From Virgibacillus_N oceani_A (GTDB lineage: Bacteria; Bacillota; Bacilli; Bacillales; Amphibacillaceae): a stretch of DNA of 64,000 nucleotides. The stretch lies in the NCBI GenBank assembly GCA_041521345.1, contig JBGOHB010000026.1, one strand, 5' to 3'. The position numbers and the translations under genes are program-made. Position 1 is the first letter of the stretch. Each line of letters begins with the position of its first letter. Positions 1 to 8,203 of the stretch are shown here, piece after piece. The notes under the pieces are model-generated. The model made no database searches, was not told the origin of the DNA, and worked only from the letters and a program-made list of their open reading frames with translations.

Positions 1-36
1 CGATTTTTGAATATCTTTTTTGCCTGGTCTGAACAT
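1..36 (-). CDS. 5'-partial CDS, product unknown
   Basis: An ATG on the minus strand at 36-34 is preceded by a good Shine-Dalgarno (GGAGGTT) and begins MFRPGKKDIQKS before the window ends. A TATAAT-like box sits upstream at 73-68. Twelve codons are too few to name a family. The rest of the gene lies outside the window. Confidence 0.5.
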   Translation of the reverse strand, partial: MFRPGKKDIQKS

Positions 37-174
37 GGGATAACCTCCAACAAGTTATTCTATACCTATTATAACGAATTGTTCAGTCTAGTTGGTGGGA
101 TTTTTGACCTTTTTGGGTGAGAACCATTTATATATATCACAGCAATAAGATTTAATATTTCCGAAAATTCATAA

Positions 175-480
175 CTACCTTTCTTTGTCCTTATTTTTAT
201 TTATTTCTTCATATACTACTTGCGCCAGATCATAGTTGCCAAAGAAGTCAAGGATGTCCATTAAAAGGTCATCTGAAATTTGCTCGGCTTCGTCTTTTGG
301 TACGGTATGTTCCAAGGCAGCACTTAATTTATTATTCGACGGTTGATTAGGATAAGCCTTTTGATACAAAGTTACTGAGTCTATATCATGATTAATGCAC
401 CACTGGACAAACACCAGGATCATTTTTTCTTCATCTTCCTCATATTTAGCTATCACTTTTTCTTCTGTTTCCTTGTTCAT
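175..480 (-). CDS. small acidic conserved hypothetical protein
   Basis: This 101-residue soluble protein has no signal peptide or membrane segment. It is rich in Glu and Asp, with a recognisable core (residues ~20-50, VFVQWCINHDIDSVTLYQ then AYPNQ) that I associate with small uncharacterised Bacillus proteins. It starts inside the 3' end of the upstream methyltransferase gene (35-bp overlap, same strand), so the two are probably co-transcribed. Function is unknown, and the operon partner gives no strong hint beyond possible co-expression. Confidence 0.65.
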   Translation of the reverse strand: MNKETEEKVIAKYEEDEEKMILVFVQWCINHDIDSVTLYQKAYPNQPSNNKLSAALEHTVPKDEAEQISDDLLMDILDFFGNYDLAQVVYEEINKNKDKER

Positions 481-1165
481 TTTGTTCCACCTTTCTCAGC
501 ATAAAGACCCACATAAACGTTAAGGCCTGTTTTAGTTCACGCGGTAAATCTTTATATTGATTTTCTTTTACTTCTTTTTTGTAGACGCCAAAACCATCCA
601 CGTATTCAAGGTTTTTTTCAAGTGCCAGCTTCTCAAACTCCCATGGCATCATCGTATTGCAAATAGCATTTTCCCCATACAATCGTGGGTAGCTGTTTAT
701 TCTTGGACCTGCAGTAGGACCTAATAAACCTATACAAAGCAGCCCATTTTCTTTTACAACCCGAATTACTTCCCTTAAAGCTTTCTCAGGATCAGCTGTC
801 CACTCCAATACATTAATCGCCATGATACCGTCGAATTCTCTATCTTCAAAAAGCAGATCATTGACATCTCCCTTGATAAACGTCGCCTCTTCAGGGTTCA
901 CCTTATCTTTTGCACGTCTGACCATCTCACCGGAAATATCCGTGCCAATGACATGGTAGCCGGCTTTTGCTAATTTTAGAGAACCATACCCGTCTGCACA
1001 GCCAATATCAAGGACCTTGCTGCCTTTCTCCAAATTATTTTCCAGGAAAGGAATCACATCCACCCTGCTGCCCTTCTCCCACATATTACGGCTCCGGCTG
1101 CTCCAAGCATCTGCCTGCTTATCCCACTTTATTTCTGCTTCTTTTTTCCAATCGAATGTACTCAT
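446..1165 (-). CDS. class I SAM-dependent methyltransferase
   Basis: The ATG at 1165 is chosen because AAAGGGG precedes it (MSTFDWKKEAEIKWD...). It gives a 239-residue cytosolic protein. Residues ~50-60 carry the SAM-binding motif I (VLDIGCADGYG), followed by the acidic motif II (GTDIS) and a motif IV-like stretch (DGIMAINVLEW), typical of methyltransferase_11/UbiE-like enzymes. The substrate cannot be read from the sequence. It overlaps the small acidic gene downstream, and a bidirectional terminator separates it from the cold-shock gene, so it probably has its own weak promoter or lives on readthrough. Confidence 0.8.
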   Translation of the reverse strand: MSTFDWKKEAEIKWDKQADAWSSRSRNMWEKGSRVDVIPFLENNLEKGSKVLDIGCADGYGSLKLAKAGYHVIGTDISGEMVRRAKDKVNPEEATFIKGDVNDLLFEDREFDGIMAINVLEWTADPEKALREVIRVVKENGLLCIGLLGPTAGPRINSYPRLYGENAICNTMMPWEFEKLALEKNLEYVDGFGVYKKEVKENQYKDLPRELKQALTFMWVFMLRKVEQNEQGNRRKSDS

Positions 1166-1206
1166 TCGCTCTACCCCTTTGTAAAAGATTTGCTTTAGGA
1201 ACATAA

Positions 1207-1240
1207 AAAAGGTTTACCTCCCTAAAGAGATAAACCTTTT
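1207..1240. terminator. bidirectional-looking hairpin downstream of the cold-shock gene
   Basis: A 10-bp perfect stem (AAAAGGTTTA / TAAACCTTTT) with a 14-nt loop lies 13 nt past the cold-shock stop codon. A/T-rich arms make it a plausible Rho-independent terminator for the minus-strand cold-shock mRNA. Confidence 0.7.
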
Positions 1241-1252
1241 ACATATCATCTA

Positions 1253-1450
1253 TTACAGACGAGTTACGTTAGCTGCTTGTGGTCCGCGGTTTCCTTCGAC
1301 AATTTCGAATTCAACGTCTTGACCTTCTTCAAGTGTTTTGAAGCCTTCAGCTTGGATAGCAGAGAAGTGTACGAATACATCGTCTCCATCCTCACGCTCG
1401 ATGAAACCAAAGCCTTTTTCTGCATTAAACCATTTTACTTTACCAGTCAT
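1253..1450 (-). CDS. cspD: cold-shock protein, CspB/CspD family
   Basis: This 65-residue single cold-shock domain has both nucleic-acid-binding motifs: RNP1 (KGFGFIE, residues ~13-19) and RNP2 (VFVHFSAI, ~26-33). It is typical of Bacillus Csp RNA chaperones that melt mRNA structure at low temperature and in stationary phase. The start at 1450 follows a near-perfect AAGGAGG. A candidate promoter ~115-140 bp upstream implies a ~100-nt 5' leader, as in other csp genes whose leaders regulate translation. Which csp paralogue it is (B, C or D) cannot be decided here. Confidence 0.93.
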   Translation of the reverse strand: MTGKVKWFNAEKGFGFIEREDGDDVFVHFSAIQAEGFKTLEEGQDVEFEIVEGNRGPQAANVTRL

Positions 1451-1564
1451 GGAAATGACCTCCTTATACAAATATCGTGCAAAGTATAATTGAATCATAA
1501 ATACTTTTACACCACTTTGTTAAAGAGATCGTAAAGTATTCCTCAATTTCCTTTTGCTTACTTA

Positions 1565-1593
1565 ACTTTACCCTTTATTGAAATAAAATGCAA
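1565..1593 (-). promoter_or_regulatory. candidate sigma-A promoter for the csp gene
   Basis: On the minus strand, TTGCAT (1593-1588) and TAAAGT (1570-1565) are separated by 17 bp. Transcription from here gives a ~105-nt leader before the csp ATG, the size expected for cold-shock mRNAs. Confidence 0.45.
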
Positions 1594-1652
1594 GTAAATC
1601 GCAAATTTATTTTTAATAAAATGTGATAATCCCCGTAAAACAAGTAATATCC

Positions 1653-2759
1653 CTAATTCTGAATCCTGTTGTACCGCCGTTTTTGCCGGTATCCATAAGT
1701 GATGTCCCGTACCATTTCTTCATTTTCCATCCCTGCACCAATTGCCCCTGCCATCGTGGAAATGGAAGTGGCCACCCAGGCGACCCTTATATAATGAATA
1801 ACACTTGGATCCCCTTCTATACTAACAGATTCCATGAGTACTTCAGGCGGAATCAATACTAGGGCTGCTGTCAAAAAGAAGATCCATAAAAGTACATAAT
1901 AAGTTATCACCGAGATAAATAAAGTAGATAATGTTGTCACATTATATAAACGTCGCATCTTTTTTTCATTTCCCGCAGACGGGCCTTCCCATAAATCATG
2001 GTTGAAAATAATCCATATAATTATTGCACTGACAGCAGCCACCATTAAACCACTTAGCCTAAGCGTACTTAGTATAATACCTAAATTCCACATAGTAGTA
2101 AAAATCAGCCCAAAGGCACCGGTCGTAAAAGCAGCGGCTAAAACCTTTTTAAAAGACCCCATAATGCTCATTGGCCTGTTGGATTTGGTCATGCCGATTA
2201 TCAGTCTTATTTTACCATCCCATTTTGGAACGACTACATACCTGACATTCGCTTTTGTCGAATGGCTGGATGGTCTGATCCGTTTCGCTTTATAAATCGG
2301 AAAGTCCTTTTCCACTTTTTTTGAAAGCTGCTCTGCTTCCACATTATCACGAGCACTTTCAGCGTAAAAAATAAGTTCTTTTAAAATATGGATGATGGCA
2401 TTTTTAATAGAACCCTGTAAAGACAGCCAGCCAAAAGCAGGAATGGAAATCTGGGCAATCTTATTTTGATAGGAATTATCTGCTGCAACTACATATTCCC
2501 CGTAATATATAGGCAGGTCTGTTAAAGATATCGCATAATCCCAGCCTTTTTCGTTTCGTATCTTCAATGTTTCATCCAGTATAACATCCACATCTTCCGC
2601 GGCTCCGGTCAACGGGTCAACTACCATTTCAACATCCCAGGAAATACTTCCATCAATGCTATGTTTAAATACTTCCGGCAAATCATTGAGAAATTTATTT
2701 ACAATTTCTTCTGGCAATTCAGGTGCGGCAATCAAACCTATGATAAGATCCTTCCCCAT
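1653..2759 (-). CDS. membrane protein of unknown function, paralogue A
   Basis: The start at 2759 (MGKDLIIGLIAAPELP...) is preceded by AAAGGAGG. The 368-residue protein has an N-terminal soluble domain (1 to ~190) with the signature IAAPELP, then VVDPLTG, then a WDYAISLTDLPIYYGE stretch. Four hydrophobic helices follow, the second ending in a FNHDLWEGP loop, and the tail is basic (YRQKRRYN). The gene downstream of 2796-3977 shows the same layout and many shared motifs, so the two are a tandem duplication in one operon. I do not recognise a function. The arrangement, with a cytosolic ligand- or nucleotide-binding-like domain fused to a membrane anchor, suggests a sensor or transporter accessory, which is inference. 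Confidence 0.8.
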   Translation of the reverse strand: MGKDLIIGLIAAPELPEEIVNKFLNDLPEVFKHSIDGSISWDVEMVVDPLTGAAEDVDVILDETLKIRNEKGWDYAISLTDLPIYYGEYVVAADNSYQNKIAQISIPAFGWLSLQGSIKNAIIHILKELIFYAESARDNVEAEQLSKKVEKDFPIYKAKRIRPSSHSTKANVRYVVVPKWDGKIRLIIGMTKSNRPMSIMGSFKKVLAAAFTTGAFGLIFTTMWNLGIILSTLRLSGLMVAAVSAIIIWIIFNHDLWEGPSAGNEKKMRRLYNVTTLSTLFISVITYYVLLWIFFLTAALVLIPPEVLMESVSIEGDPSVIHYIRVAWVATSISTMAGAIGAGMENEEMVRDITYGYRQKRRYNRIQN

Positions 2760-2795
2760 TCCTATGCCTCCTTTCATGAGAAAACAGCTGATATA

Positions 2796-3977
2796 TTACG
2801 AGCTTCCCGCTTCCTTACCCTCCTTCTCTTCCTTTTCTTCCTCCTTCTCAATTTCGTAATACCGTTGTTTTTGCCTGTAGGAATAAGTGATATCCCGGAT
2901 TTTTTCCTGTTCCTCTATCCCTGTTCCAATAGCCCCTGCAAGCGTTCCAAGAGAGGTAATCAGCCAGACAAGGGAAAAATAGTATTGCGGGGTTGGATCA
3001 TCCTGCAGACCGGTCCACGCCTCGAATAGAGAGGGCGGCACAAAAATAGCGATGGCTGCCAAAAAAATAACAAATAATATCATATAATTACTGACAATGA
3101 TGACACCTAAGGTCATAAAGGTTGTCCAATTGTATAAATCCCTCCAGCGTTTTTTCCCTTTTTTGGTTGGTTTTTCCCATAAATCATGAGAAAAAATTAC
3201 CCAGATGATCGTACCCAATATTGCCAAAACCATTATAGCAATGGATCTTTCTATACTATAGGCAATGCTGAGCTGCCACGGCGTAGGAAAAATGGCCATA
3301 TAAGTCCCCGTTGCAAAAGAAAGGGTAATTAGCTTATTAAAAGAAAATAACGCTGACCAGGGACGATTTGCGAATGTCATACCAGAGAGCACGCGCAACC
3401 GGCCAATCAAACGGGATCTAATAATATACCGGACATCCATCTGCTCATCATCTTCCGATATATCCTTTCTTTTAATTAATGACAAGGCAGGAGGTCTTAT
3501 TTTTTTTAGTCGATGAGATTTTTCTTTTTTAAGGAATGGTTTTCTGTGCGCGATTTCCGTGGTAAATTCATCTTTAGATGAAGACCGATAGTACAATTCT
3601 CCCATCATTTGAATAAAAGCTTTTTTAATTCTTCTGCGCATGGGCATAAAGCCAAATACAGGGATGGAAATCCGCGCCACACTGTTTTCGATACTGGCAT
3701 CGGCAACTGCCAGGTGCTTACCTGCATATAAGGGTAAGTCTGTTAAACAAATGGCATAGTTCCAGTTATAATTTTTTTTGATATTTAGCACTTTGTCCAA
3801 TATCTTGTTGGTGTTTTCGGCAACACCTATTAGCGGATCCACCAATGATTCAACTTTCCAGTCTACTTTATCATCAATGTAATCAGCAAGCTGATCGGCT
3901 ACCTCATTTTTGAGATCTTCGGCAACATCCGCAGGTAAATTAGGTGCAGCAATGATGCCAACAGTTGCAGATTCCAT
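2796..3977 (-). CDS. membrane protein of unknown function, paralogue B
   Basis: 393 residues. The N-terminal domain carries IIAAPNLP, LVDPLIG and YAICLTDLPLYAGK. An insert of ~30 mostly basic residues around 140-190 is absent from paralogue A. Four membrane helices follow, with the conserved loop FSHDLWEKP, and the C-terminus is strongly charged (Lys/Glu repeats). It is the first gene of a two-gene unit with its paralogue (36-bp gap). No catalytic motif is obvious. The shared motifs in the soluble half and the identical membrane topology show descent from one gene by duplication. Confidence 0.8.
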   Translation of the reverse strand: MESATVGIIAAPNLPADVAEDLKNEVADQLADYIDDKVDWKVESLVDPLIGVAENTNKILDKVLNIKKNYNWNYAICLTDLPLYAGKHLAVADASIENSVARISIPVFGFMPMRRRIKKAFIQMMGELYYRSSSKDEFTTEIAHRKPFLKKEKSHRLKKIRPPALSLIKRKDISEDDEQMDVRYIIRSRLIGRLRVLSGMTFANRPWSALFSFNKLITLSFATGTYMAIFPTPWQLSIAYSIERSIAIMVLAILGTIIWVIFSHDLWEKPTKKGKKRWRDLYNWTTFMTLGVIIVSNYMILFVIFLAAIAIFVPPSLFEAWTGLQDDPTPQYYFSLVWLITSLGTLAGAIGTGIEEQEKIRDITYSYRQKQRYYEIEKEEEKEEKEGKEAGSS

Positions 3978-4094
3978 AATATCTGCCTCCAGTATGTTAC
4001 TTCAGTCCACAAAATTGATTCCATCCTCATTTATTCCCCAATTTTTGTTTTAAAAACAGCATAACAAGTTCCTGCTCGCTGAAAATATTCCTTT

Positions 4095-4176
4095 TTGATA
4101 TTCCGTATAAAAATTGATATAATACCCTCTGTGCAAGATGAAAATGAATAACACACCACACATTGTGTATCTTGCA
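4095..4176 (+). promoter_or_regulatory. trhO promoter with hairpin at the predicted transcript 5' end
   Basis: TTGATA (4095-4100) and a perfect TATAAT (4118-4123) are separated by exactly 17 bp, giving a strong sigma-A promoter. The predicted start (~4130) falls at the left arm of a long inverted repeat: TGCAAGAT (4132-4139) pairs with ATCTTGCA (4169-4176), and an inner ACACA/TGTGT pair sits inside. The mRNA would therefore begin with a stem-loop of about 45 nt ending ~16 nt before the Shine-Dalgarno. It could stabilise the 5' end or bind a regulator. Confidence 0.65.
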
Positions 4177-4205
4177 AATATACAAAATGACAGGTGGTAA
4201 ACAAC

Positions 4206-5177
4206 ATGGAAAGCAATAATAATTATCGGATTTTATTGTATTATAACTATGTGCAAATAGAGGATCCTGAAGGCTATGCTGCAGATCATCTTCAATTCTG
4301 TAAGGATTTAGGATTGAAAGGAAGAATTTTCATTGCACAGGAAGGAATTAATGGTACAGTTTCCGGCACAGCTGAACAGACCGATGCATATATGGAAGCA
4401 ATGCATAATGATCCCCGCTTTAAAGATATGGTCTTTAAAATTGATGCGCATGACGGACATGCTTTCAAAAAAATGCATGTACGCCCTCGTAAAGAACTGG
4501 TTACTTTAAGACTGGACGAAGATATCAATCCTTTGCAAACAACAGGAAATCACCTGTCTCCAAAGGAATTCTATGAGGCAATGCAAGAAGAAGACACGGT
4601 TGTCATTGATGCGCGGAATGACTATGAATTTGACTTGGGACACTTCCGCGGTGCGGTTCGGCCTGACATCGAAACATTCCGGGAACTTCCGGAATGGATC
4701 CGGGAAAATAAGCAGCAATTCGAAGGCAAAAAAATATTAACGTATTGTACCGGTGGAATTCGCTGTGAAAAATTCTCTGGATGGATGCTGGAAGAAGGAT
4801 TTGAAGATGTTTCCCAGCTTCACGGCGGAATCGTAAGTTATGGAAAAGACCCGAAAGTGCAAGGTGAGTTATGGGATGGGAGATGCTATGTATTTGATGA
4901 AAGAATTTCCGTTCCAATCAACCAAAAAGAACACGTCGTAGTCGGTGAGGATTATTTCGATGGAGAACCTTGCGAAAGGTACGTTAATTGCGCCAACCCG
5001 GAGTGCAACAAACAAATACTTTGCTCAGAGGAAAATGAGCATAAACACATGAGGGGCTGTACACATGAATGTCGCGTAAGCCCACGGAATATGTATGTAA
5101 AAGAGCATGACTTGTCCCACGAAGAAATCACGCGCAGACTTGAATTGCTTGGTGAAAGCTATAAAAAAGAGGCGTAA
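4206..5177 (+). CDS. trhO: tRNA uridine-34 hydroxylase (TrhO/YceA family rhodanese)
   Basis: 323 residues from ATG 4206 (AGGTGG 8 nt upstream). An earlier in-frame GTG at 4194 overlaps that Shine-Dalgarno and is unlikely. Residues 1-100 match the TrhO N-terminal acylphosphatase-like domain, and ~125-220 form a rhodanese domain with the catalytic loop CTGGIRC (Cys181, Cys187). The C-terminus has a Cys-rich zinc-like cluster (~260-300). TrhO enzymes make 5-hydroxyuridine at the wobble position of some tRNAs using prephenate-derived chemistry. It is monocistronic, with its own promoter and terminator. Confidence 0.92.
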   Translation: MESNNNYRILLYYNYVQIEDPEGYAADHLQFCKDLGLKGRIFIAQEGINGTVSGTAEQTDAYMEAMHNDPRFKDMVFKIDAHDGHAFKKMHVRPRKELVTLRLDEDINPLQTTGNHLSPKEFYEAMQEEDTVVIDARNDYEFDLGHFRGAVRPDIETFRELPEWIRENKQQFEGKKILTYCTGGIRCEKFSGWMLEEGFEDVSQLHGGIVSYGKDPKVQGELWDGRCYVFDERISVPINQKEHVVVGEDYFDGEPCERYVNCANPECNKQILCSEENEHKHMRGCTHECRVSPRNMYVKEHDLSHEEITRRLELLGESYKKEA

Positions 5178-5195
5178 ATATTTTCGTGTTATCTG

Positions 5196-5229
5196 AAAGG
5201 CGGCCTGTATGATGGCCGTCTTTATTTTT
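5196..5229 (+). terminator. Rho-independent terminator of trhO
   Basis: The stem AAAGGCGGCC / GGCCGTCTTT (one G-U pair) has an 8-nt loop and is followed by a T-rich run. Confidence 0.85.
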
Positions 5230-5326
5230 GTGGAATAACATCATATAGAATAAAGAGATAGTAAAATCTGTATCTTTTGACATTTAATCAATATTATTGC
5301 TAAGCTGTACCAAAGGAGGGATTTAT

Positions 5327-5803
5327 ATGAGTGTCCATCAATTTTCTGCCAAAACCCAAAAAGACGGGATAAAATCGCTCGATGAATATAAAGACAATGT
5401 GCTACTCATAGTAAACACTGCAAGTGAATGTGGTTTTACTCCGCAATTTCAAGGTTTGCAAAAGTTATACGAAAAGTACAATCCCCAAGGCTTTGAAATA
5501 CTCGGTTTTCCATGTAATCAATTTGGAAATCAAGACCCCGGCACAGACGAGGAAATAACCCATTTCTGTCAAAGTAATTACGGTGTTACTTTTCCCATGT
5601 TCAGTAAAATAGATGTGAAAGGTGATAATACACACCCTCTCTTTGATTACCTTACGAATGAAGCAGGCGGGATACTGTCAAAACAAATAAAGTGGAACTT
5701 CACCAAGTTTCTTATTGATAAAAAGGGACAAGTGATTAATCGCTATGCACCGCAGACGAAACCGGAAAACATAGAAAAAGATATTGAAAAAGCGCTAACA
5801 TAA
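5327..5803 (+). CDS. gpx: glutathione peroxidase family thiol peroxidase
   Basis: 158 residues from ATG 5327, which follows AAAGGAGGG. It has the three family signatures: NTASECGFT with peroxidatic Cys35 (cysteine, not selenocysteine), GFPCNQFGNQ (~residues 65-75), and WNFTKFLID. The bacterial Cys-type enzymes reduce hydroperoxides and usually use thioredoxin rather than glutathione, which suits a bacillithiol organism. This is a cytosolic oxidative-stress function. A TTGACA at 5277-5282 could be its -35 element, but the -10 is poor. Confidence 0.93.
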   Translation: MSVHQFSAKTQKDGIKSLDEYKDNVLLIVNTASECGFTPQFQGLQKLYEKYNPQGFEILGFPCNQFGNQDPGTDEEITHFCQSNYGVTFPMFSKIDVKGDNTHPLFDYLTNEAGGILSKQIKWNFTKFLIDKKGQVINRYAPQTKPENIEKDIEKALT

Positions 5804-5812
5804 ATCATATTA

Positions 5813-5845
5813 AAAAACGAGCCCTTTTCAAGTGCTCGTTTTTCA
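5813..5845. terminator. bidirectional terminator between gpx and proS
   Basis: A perfect stem AAAAACGAGC / GCTCGTTTTT with T runs on both strands serves the convergent gpx and proS genes. Confidence 0.85.
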
Positions 5846-5850
5846 ACGAA

Positions 5851-7296
5851 TTAATATGCTTTCGCCCAATAAACCATTTCTTTCGCTTCTTTTCCGCAGC
5901 ATACGCAAGCTTCAGATATTTTTTCTTGTTCAAATGGAATACAGCGGGATGTTGCTGTCGTTTCTTCCTTGATTTTCTCTTCACATTCCTCGCTGCCACA
6001 CCACATTGCTTTAATAAAGCCAGTGTTTTCTTCAAGCGTTTGTTTGAAATCTTCCATATTCGTGGCAACGCTCGTTTTTTCTTCCATATGTGCTTTTGCT
6101 TTATTAAATAGGTTTTGCTGTACCTCTCCCAGTAAAGCAGGCAACCTTTCCTCAAGTTCACCGAGTGAGACGAATTCTTTTTCACCAGTATCACGACGAA
6201 CAAGCACAACCTGATCCTTTTCGATATCTTTTGGCCCAAGCTCAATCCGGACAGGAATTCCTTGGATTTCAGTTTCGTTGAATTTCCAGCCAGGTGTTTT
6301 ATCACTTGGATCAATATCGACCCGAACTAGGTCTTTCAGCTGATCACGGAGGTCATATGCTTTATCCAGCACACCTTCTTTATGCTGGGCAATCGGTACA
6401 ATTTTTGCTTGGATTGGTGCAATGTTTGGTGGGATCACAAGTCCGCGGTTATCCCCATGGACCATAATTAGCGCACCCATAATACGTGTGGAGAGTCCCC
6501 AGGAAGTCTGATGAACATACTGGCTCTTTCCTTCCTTATCCAGATACGTAATATCAAAAGCTTCTGCAAAACCGGAGCCGAAATGATGAGATGTACCTGA
6601 CTGCAGTGCTCTTCCATCATGCATTAACGCTTCAATGGTCAGTGTATAGTTAGCCCCGGCGAACTTTTCACTATCGGTTTTACGCCCCCGTATGACCGGA
6701 ATAGCTAAATATTTCTCTGTCAAATCAGCATAAACACCAAGCATGCGGTCTGTTTCTTCTGCAGCACCTTCCTCTGTTGCATGGGCAGTGTGACCTTCCT
6801 GCCAATGAAACTCAGAAGTACGCAGGAAAGGTCGTGTCGTTTTCTCCCAGCGCACGACATTCCCCCACTGATTATACAATTTGGGCAGGTCGCGATAGGA
6901 ATGAATATTTTTTGAATAATACTCACAGAACAGCACTTCTGAAGTTGGACGGACGGCAATCCTCTCTTCAAGCTCATGATCCCCACCGTGGGTCACCCAA
7001 GCAACTTCAGGGGCAAACCCTTCCACATGATCCTTCTCTTTCTGCAGGAGACTTTCCGGAATAAATAATGGAAAAGACACATTGGAATGTCCGGTCTCCT
7101 TGAATTTTTTATCCAGTTCATTTTTGATATTTTCCCAAATAGCATAACCATATGGTTTAATAATCATCGTGCCGCGAACTTGCCCGTATTCAACCAGCTC
7201 GGCCTGTTTTACCACATCTGTATACCACTGGGCGAAGTCATCCTCCATTGCCGTAATTTTTTCCACAAAATCTTTATTCTTTTTACCCACTTCCAT
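5851..7296 (-). CDS. proS: prolyl-tRNA synthetase, short (eukaryote/archaeon-like) type
   Basis: 481 residues from ATG 7296 (AGAGGTG upstream). The reading frame stays open further upstream only because it runs through the T-box leader. It is a class II aminoacyl-tRNA synthetase: motif 2 lies around FLRTSEFHWQEGHTAH, and motif 3 is in the C-terminal catalytic part. The tail has a four-cysteine zinc-like site (WCGSEECEEK ... ACVCCGKEAK) and the terminal Tyr typical of the short ProS type. It lacks the bacterial editing insertion of the ~570-residue form. It charges tRNA-Pro and is controlled by the T-box leader. Confidence 0.96.
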   Translation of the reverse strand: MEVGKKNKDFVEKITAMEDDFAQWYTDVVKQAELVEYGQVRGTMIIKPYGYAIWENIKNELDKKFKETGHSNVSFPLFIPESLLQKEKDHVEGFAPEVAWVTHGGDHELEERIAVRPTSEVLFCEYYSKNIHSYRDLPKLYNQWGNVVRWEKTTRPFLRTSEFHWQEGHTAHATEEGAAEETDRMLGVYADLTEKYLAIPVIRGRKTDSEKFAGANYTLTIEALMHDGRALQSGTSHHFGSGFAEAFDITYLDKEGKSQYVHQTSWGLSTRIMGALIMVHGDNRGLVIPPNIAPIQAKIVPIAQHKEGVLDKAYDLRDQLKDLVRVDIDPSDKTPGWKFNETEIQGIPVRIELGPKDIEKDQVVLVRRDTGEKEFVSLGELEERLPALLGEVQQNLFNKAKAHMEEKTSVATNMEDFKQTLEENTGFIKAMWCGSEECEEKIKEETTATSRCIPFEQEKISEACVCCGKEAKEMVYWAKAY

Positions 7297-7575
7297 ACAC
7301 CTCTTTAATCTATTATTAAAATACAAAAAACCTCCATCCGAAAAGGGACCGAGGTTTTGGTGGTACCACCCTTGTTTACAAAGACGCTCTGCCTTTATAC
7401 ACTTTGCTTGATAACGGTTATGAACCGCGCTCATCTTAGAAGCATATCCATGCTTTTCGATGGCGAACTCAGGAGGCAGGTTCCAATTGACTTCTTCAGG
7501 AATTTCCAGCACCATTCCCTCTCTGTGAAAGAAAATCAATTATACTAATCCTCATCAACGTTTCCTTTATATACC
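7297..7575 (-). promoter_or_regulatory. T-box leader of proS (tRNA-Pro sensing)
   Basis: On the minus strand the leader contains the T-box core GGGTGGTACCACC (7373-7360). A terminator hairpin follows immediately (AAAACCTC ... GAGGTTTT and T run, 7358-7325), and the two structures are mutually exclusive. Upstream lies a Stem I region with a GATGAGGA...AGTA kink-turn-like start near 7550 and a CAGAGAGG AG-bulge. An AACCTG segment in the lower part of Stem I offers CCU (Pro) as the likely specifier codon, though a second CCU nearby is possible. Uncharged tRNA-Pro would stabilise the antiterminator and turn proS on. Confidence 0.93.
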
Positions 7576-7579
7576 CTTT

Positions 7580-7608
7580 AATATATATACAAAAGAGCCC
7601 AAAGTCAA
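7580..7608 (-). promoter_or_regulatory. sigma-A promoter of the proS T-box leader
   Basis: On the minus strand, TTGACT (7608-7603), a 17-bp spacer and TATATT (7585-7580) give a start near 7574, just before the kink-turn of Stem I. Confidence 0.75.
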
Positions 7609-7628
7609 ATTCGGTAGAAAAATACACT

Positions 7629-8180
7629 TTATACAACTTTGCCGCCAAGCGTATCAACGAAATGGCCCAGCGCCCAGTCATGTCCAGCCTGGTTGAAACT
7701 TGCCACAGCATCTTTATGGACTACTATATTAAAGCCTTTATTGTAGGCATCTACTGCCGTGTGCAGTACACAAATATCTGTGCAGACACCGACAATGTGT
7801 ACTTCGTCAATGCCCCGTTCTCTCAGCTTTAGTTCCAGATCTGTTCCGGAAAAGGCACTGTAGCGCGTCTTGTCAAAATAATAAACATGATCTTTATCCT
7901 TATTATTCTCATAAACCGCCTTAAGCTTGCCGTACAAATCTCTGCCTTTGGTGCCAATTATATTGTGAGGCGGGAACAAGTCGGATTCCGGGTGAAGTTG
8001 ATCCCCCTCCTCATGCGCATCAATCGCAAAAACTACATAATCTCCCGCATCAATAAATTCCTGCGTTAAAGAGACTACTTTATTCTCAATTACCTGACCA
8101 GGAACGCCACAAGTCAGCTTTCCATCCTCAGCAACAAAATCGATTGTGTAATCCACATTAAGCAATGCCCGCTTAGTCAT
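7629..8180 (-). CDS. pncA: nicotinamidase (cysteine hydrolase, isochorismatase fold)
   Basis: 183 residues, close throughout to the B. subtilis YueJ/PncA type. The catalytic triad is visible as Asp10 (NVDYTIDF), Lys104 (DKTRYSAF) and Cys137 (GVCTDICVLHTAV). The metal-site region DAHEEGDQLHPES follows the family pattern. The enzyme hydrolyses nicotinamide to nicotinate for the NAD salvage pathway in the cytosol. The start follows a GGGAGAGAGGG purine tract. Its stop lies ~20 bp from the proS promoter. Confidence 0.93.
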   Translation of the reverse strand: MTKRALLNVDYTIDFVAEDGKLTCGVPGQVIENKVVSLTQEFIDAGDYVVFAIDAHEEGDQLHPESDLFPPHNIIGTKGRDLYGKLKAVYENNKDKDHVYYFDKTRYSAFSGTDLELKLRERGIDEVHIVGVCTDICVLHTAVDAYNKGFNIVVHKDAVASFNQAGHDWALGHFVDTLGGKVV

Positions 8181-8203
8181 TCTTAGCCCTCTCTCCCTCT
8201 GGT

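Noticed and set aside
7297..7539. N-terminal extension of ProS by 81 residues
   Set aside because: The frame runs through the T-box leader by chance. The family N-terminus and ribosome site are at 7296.
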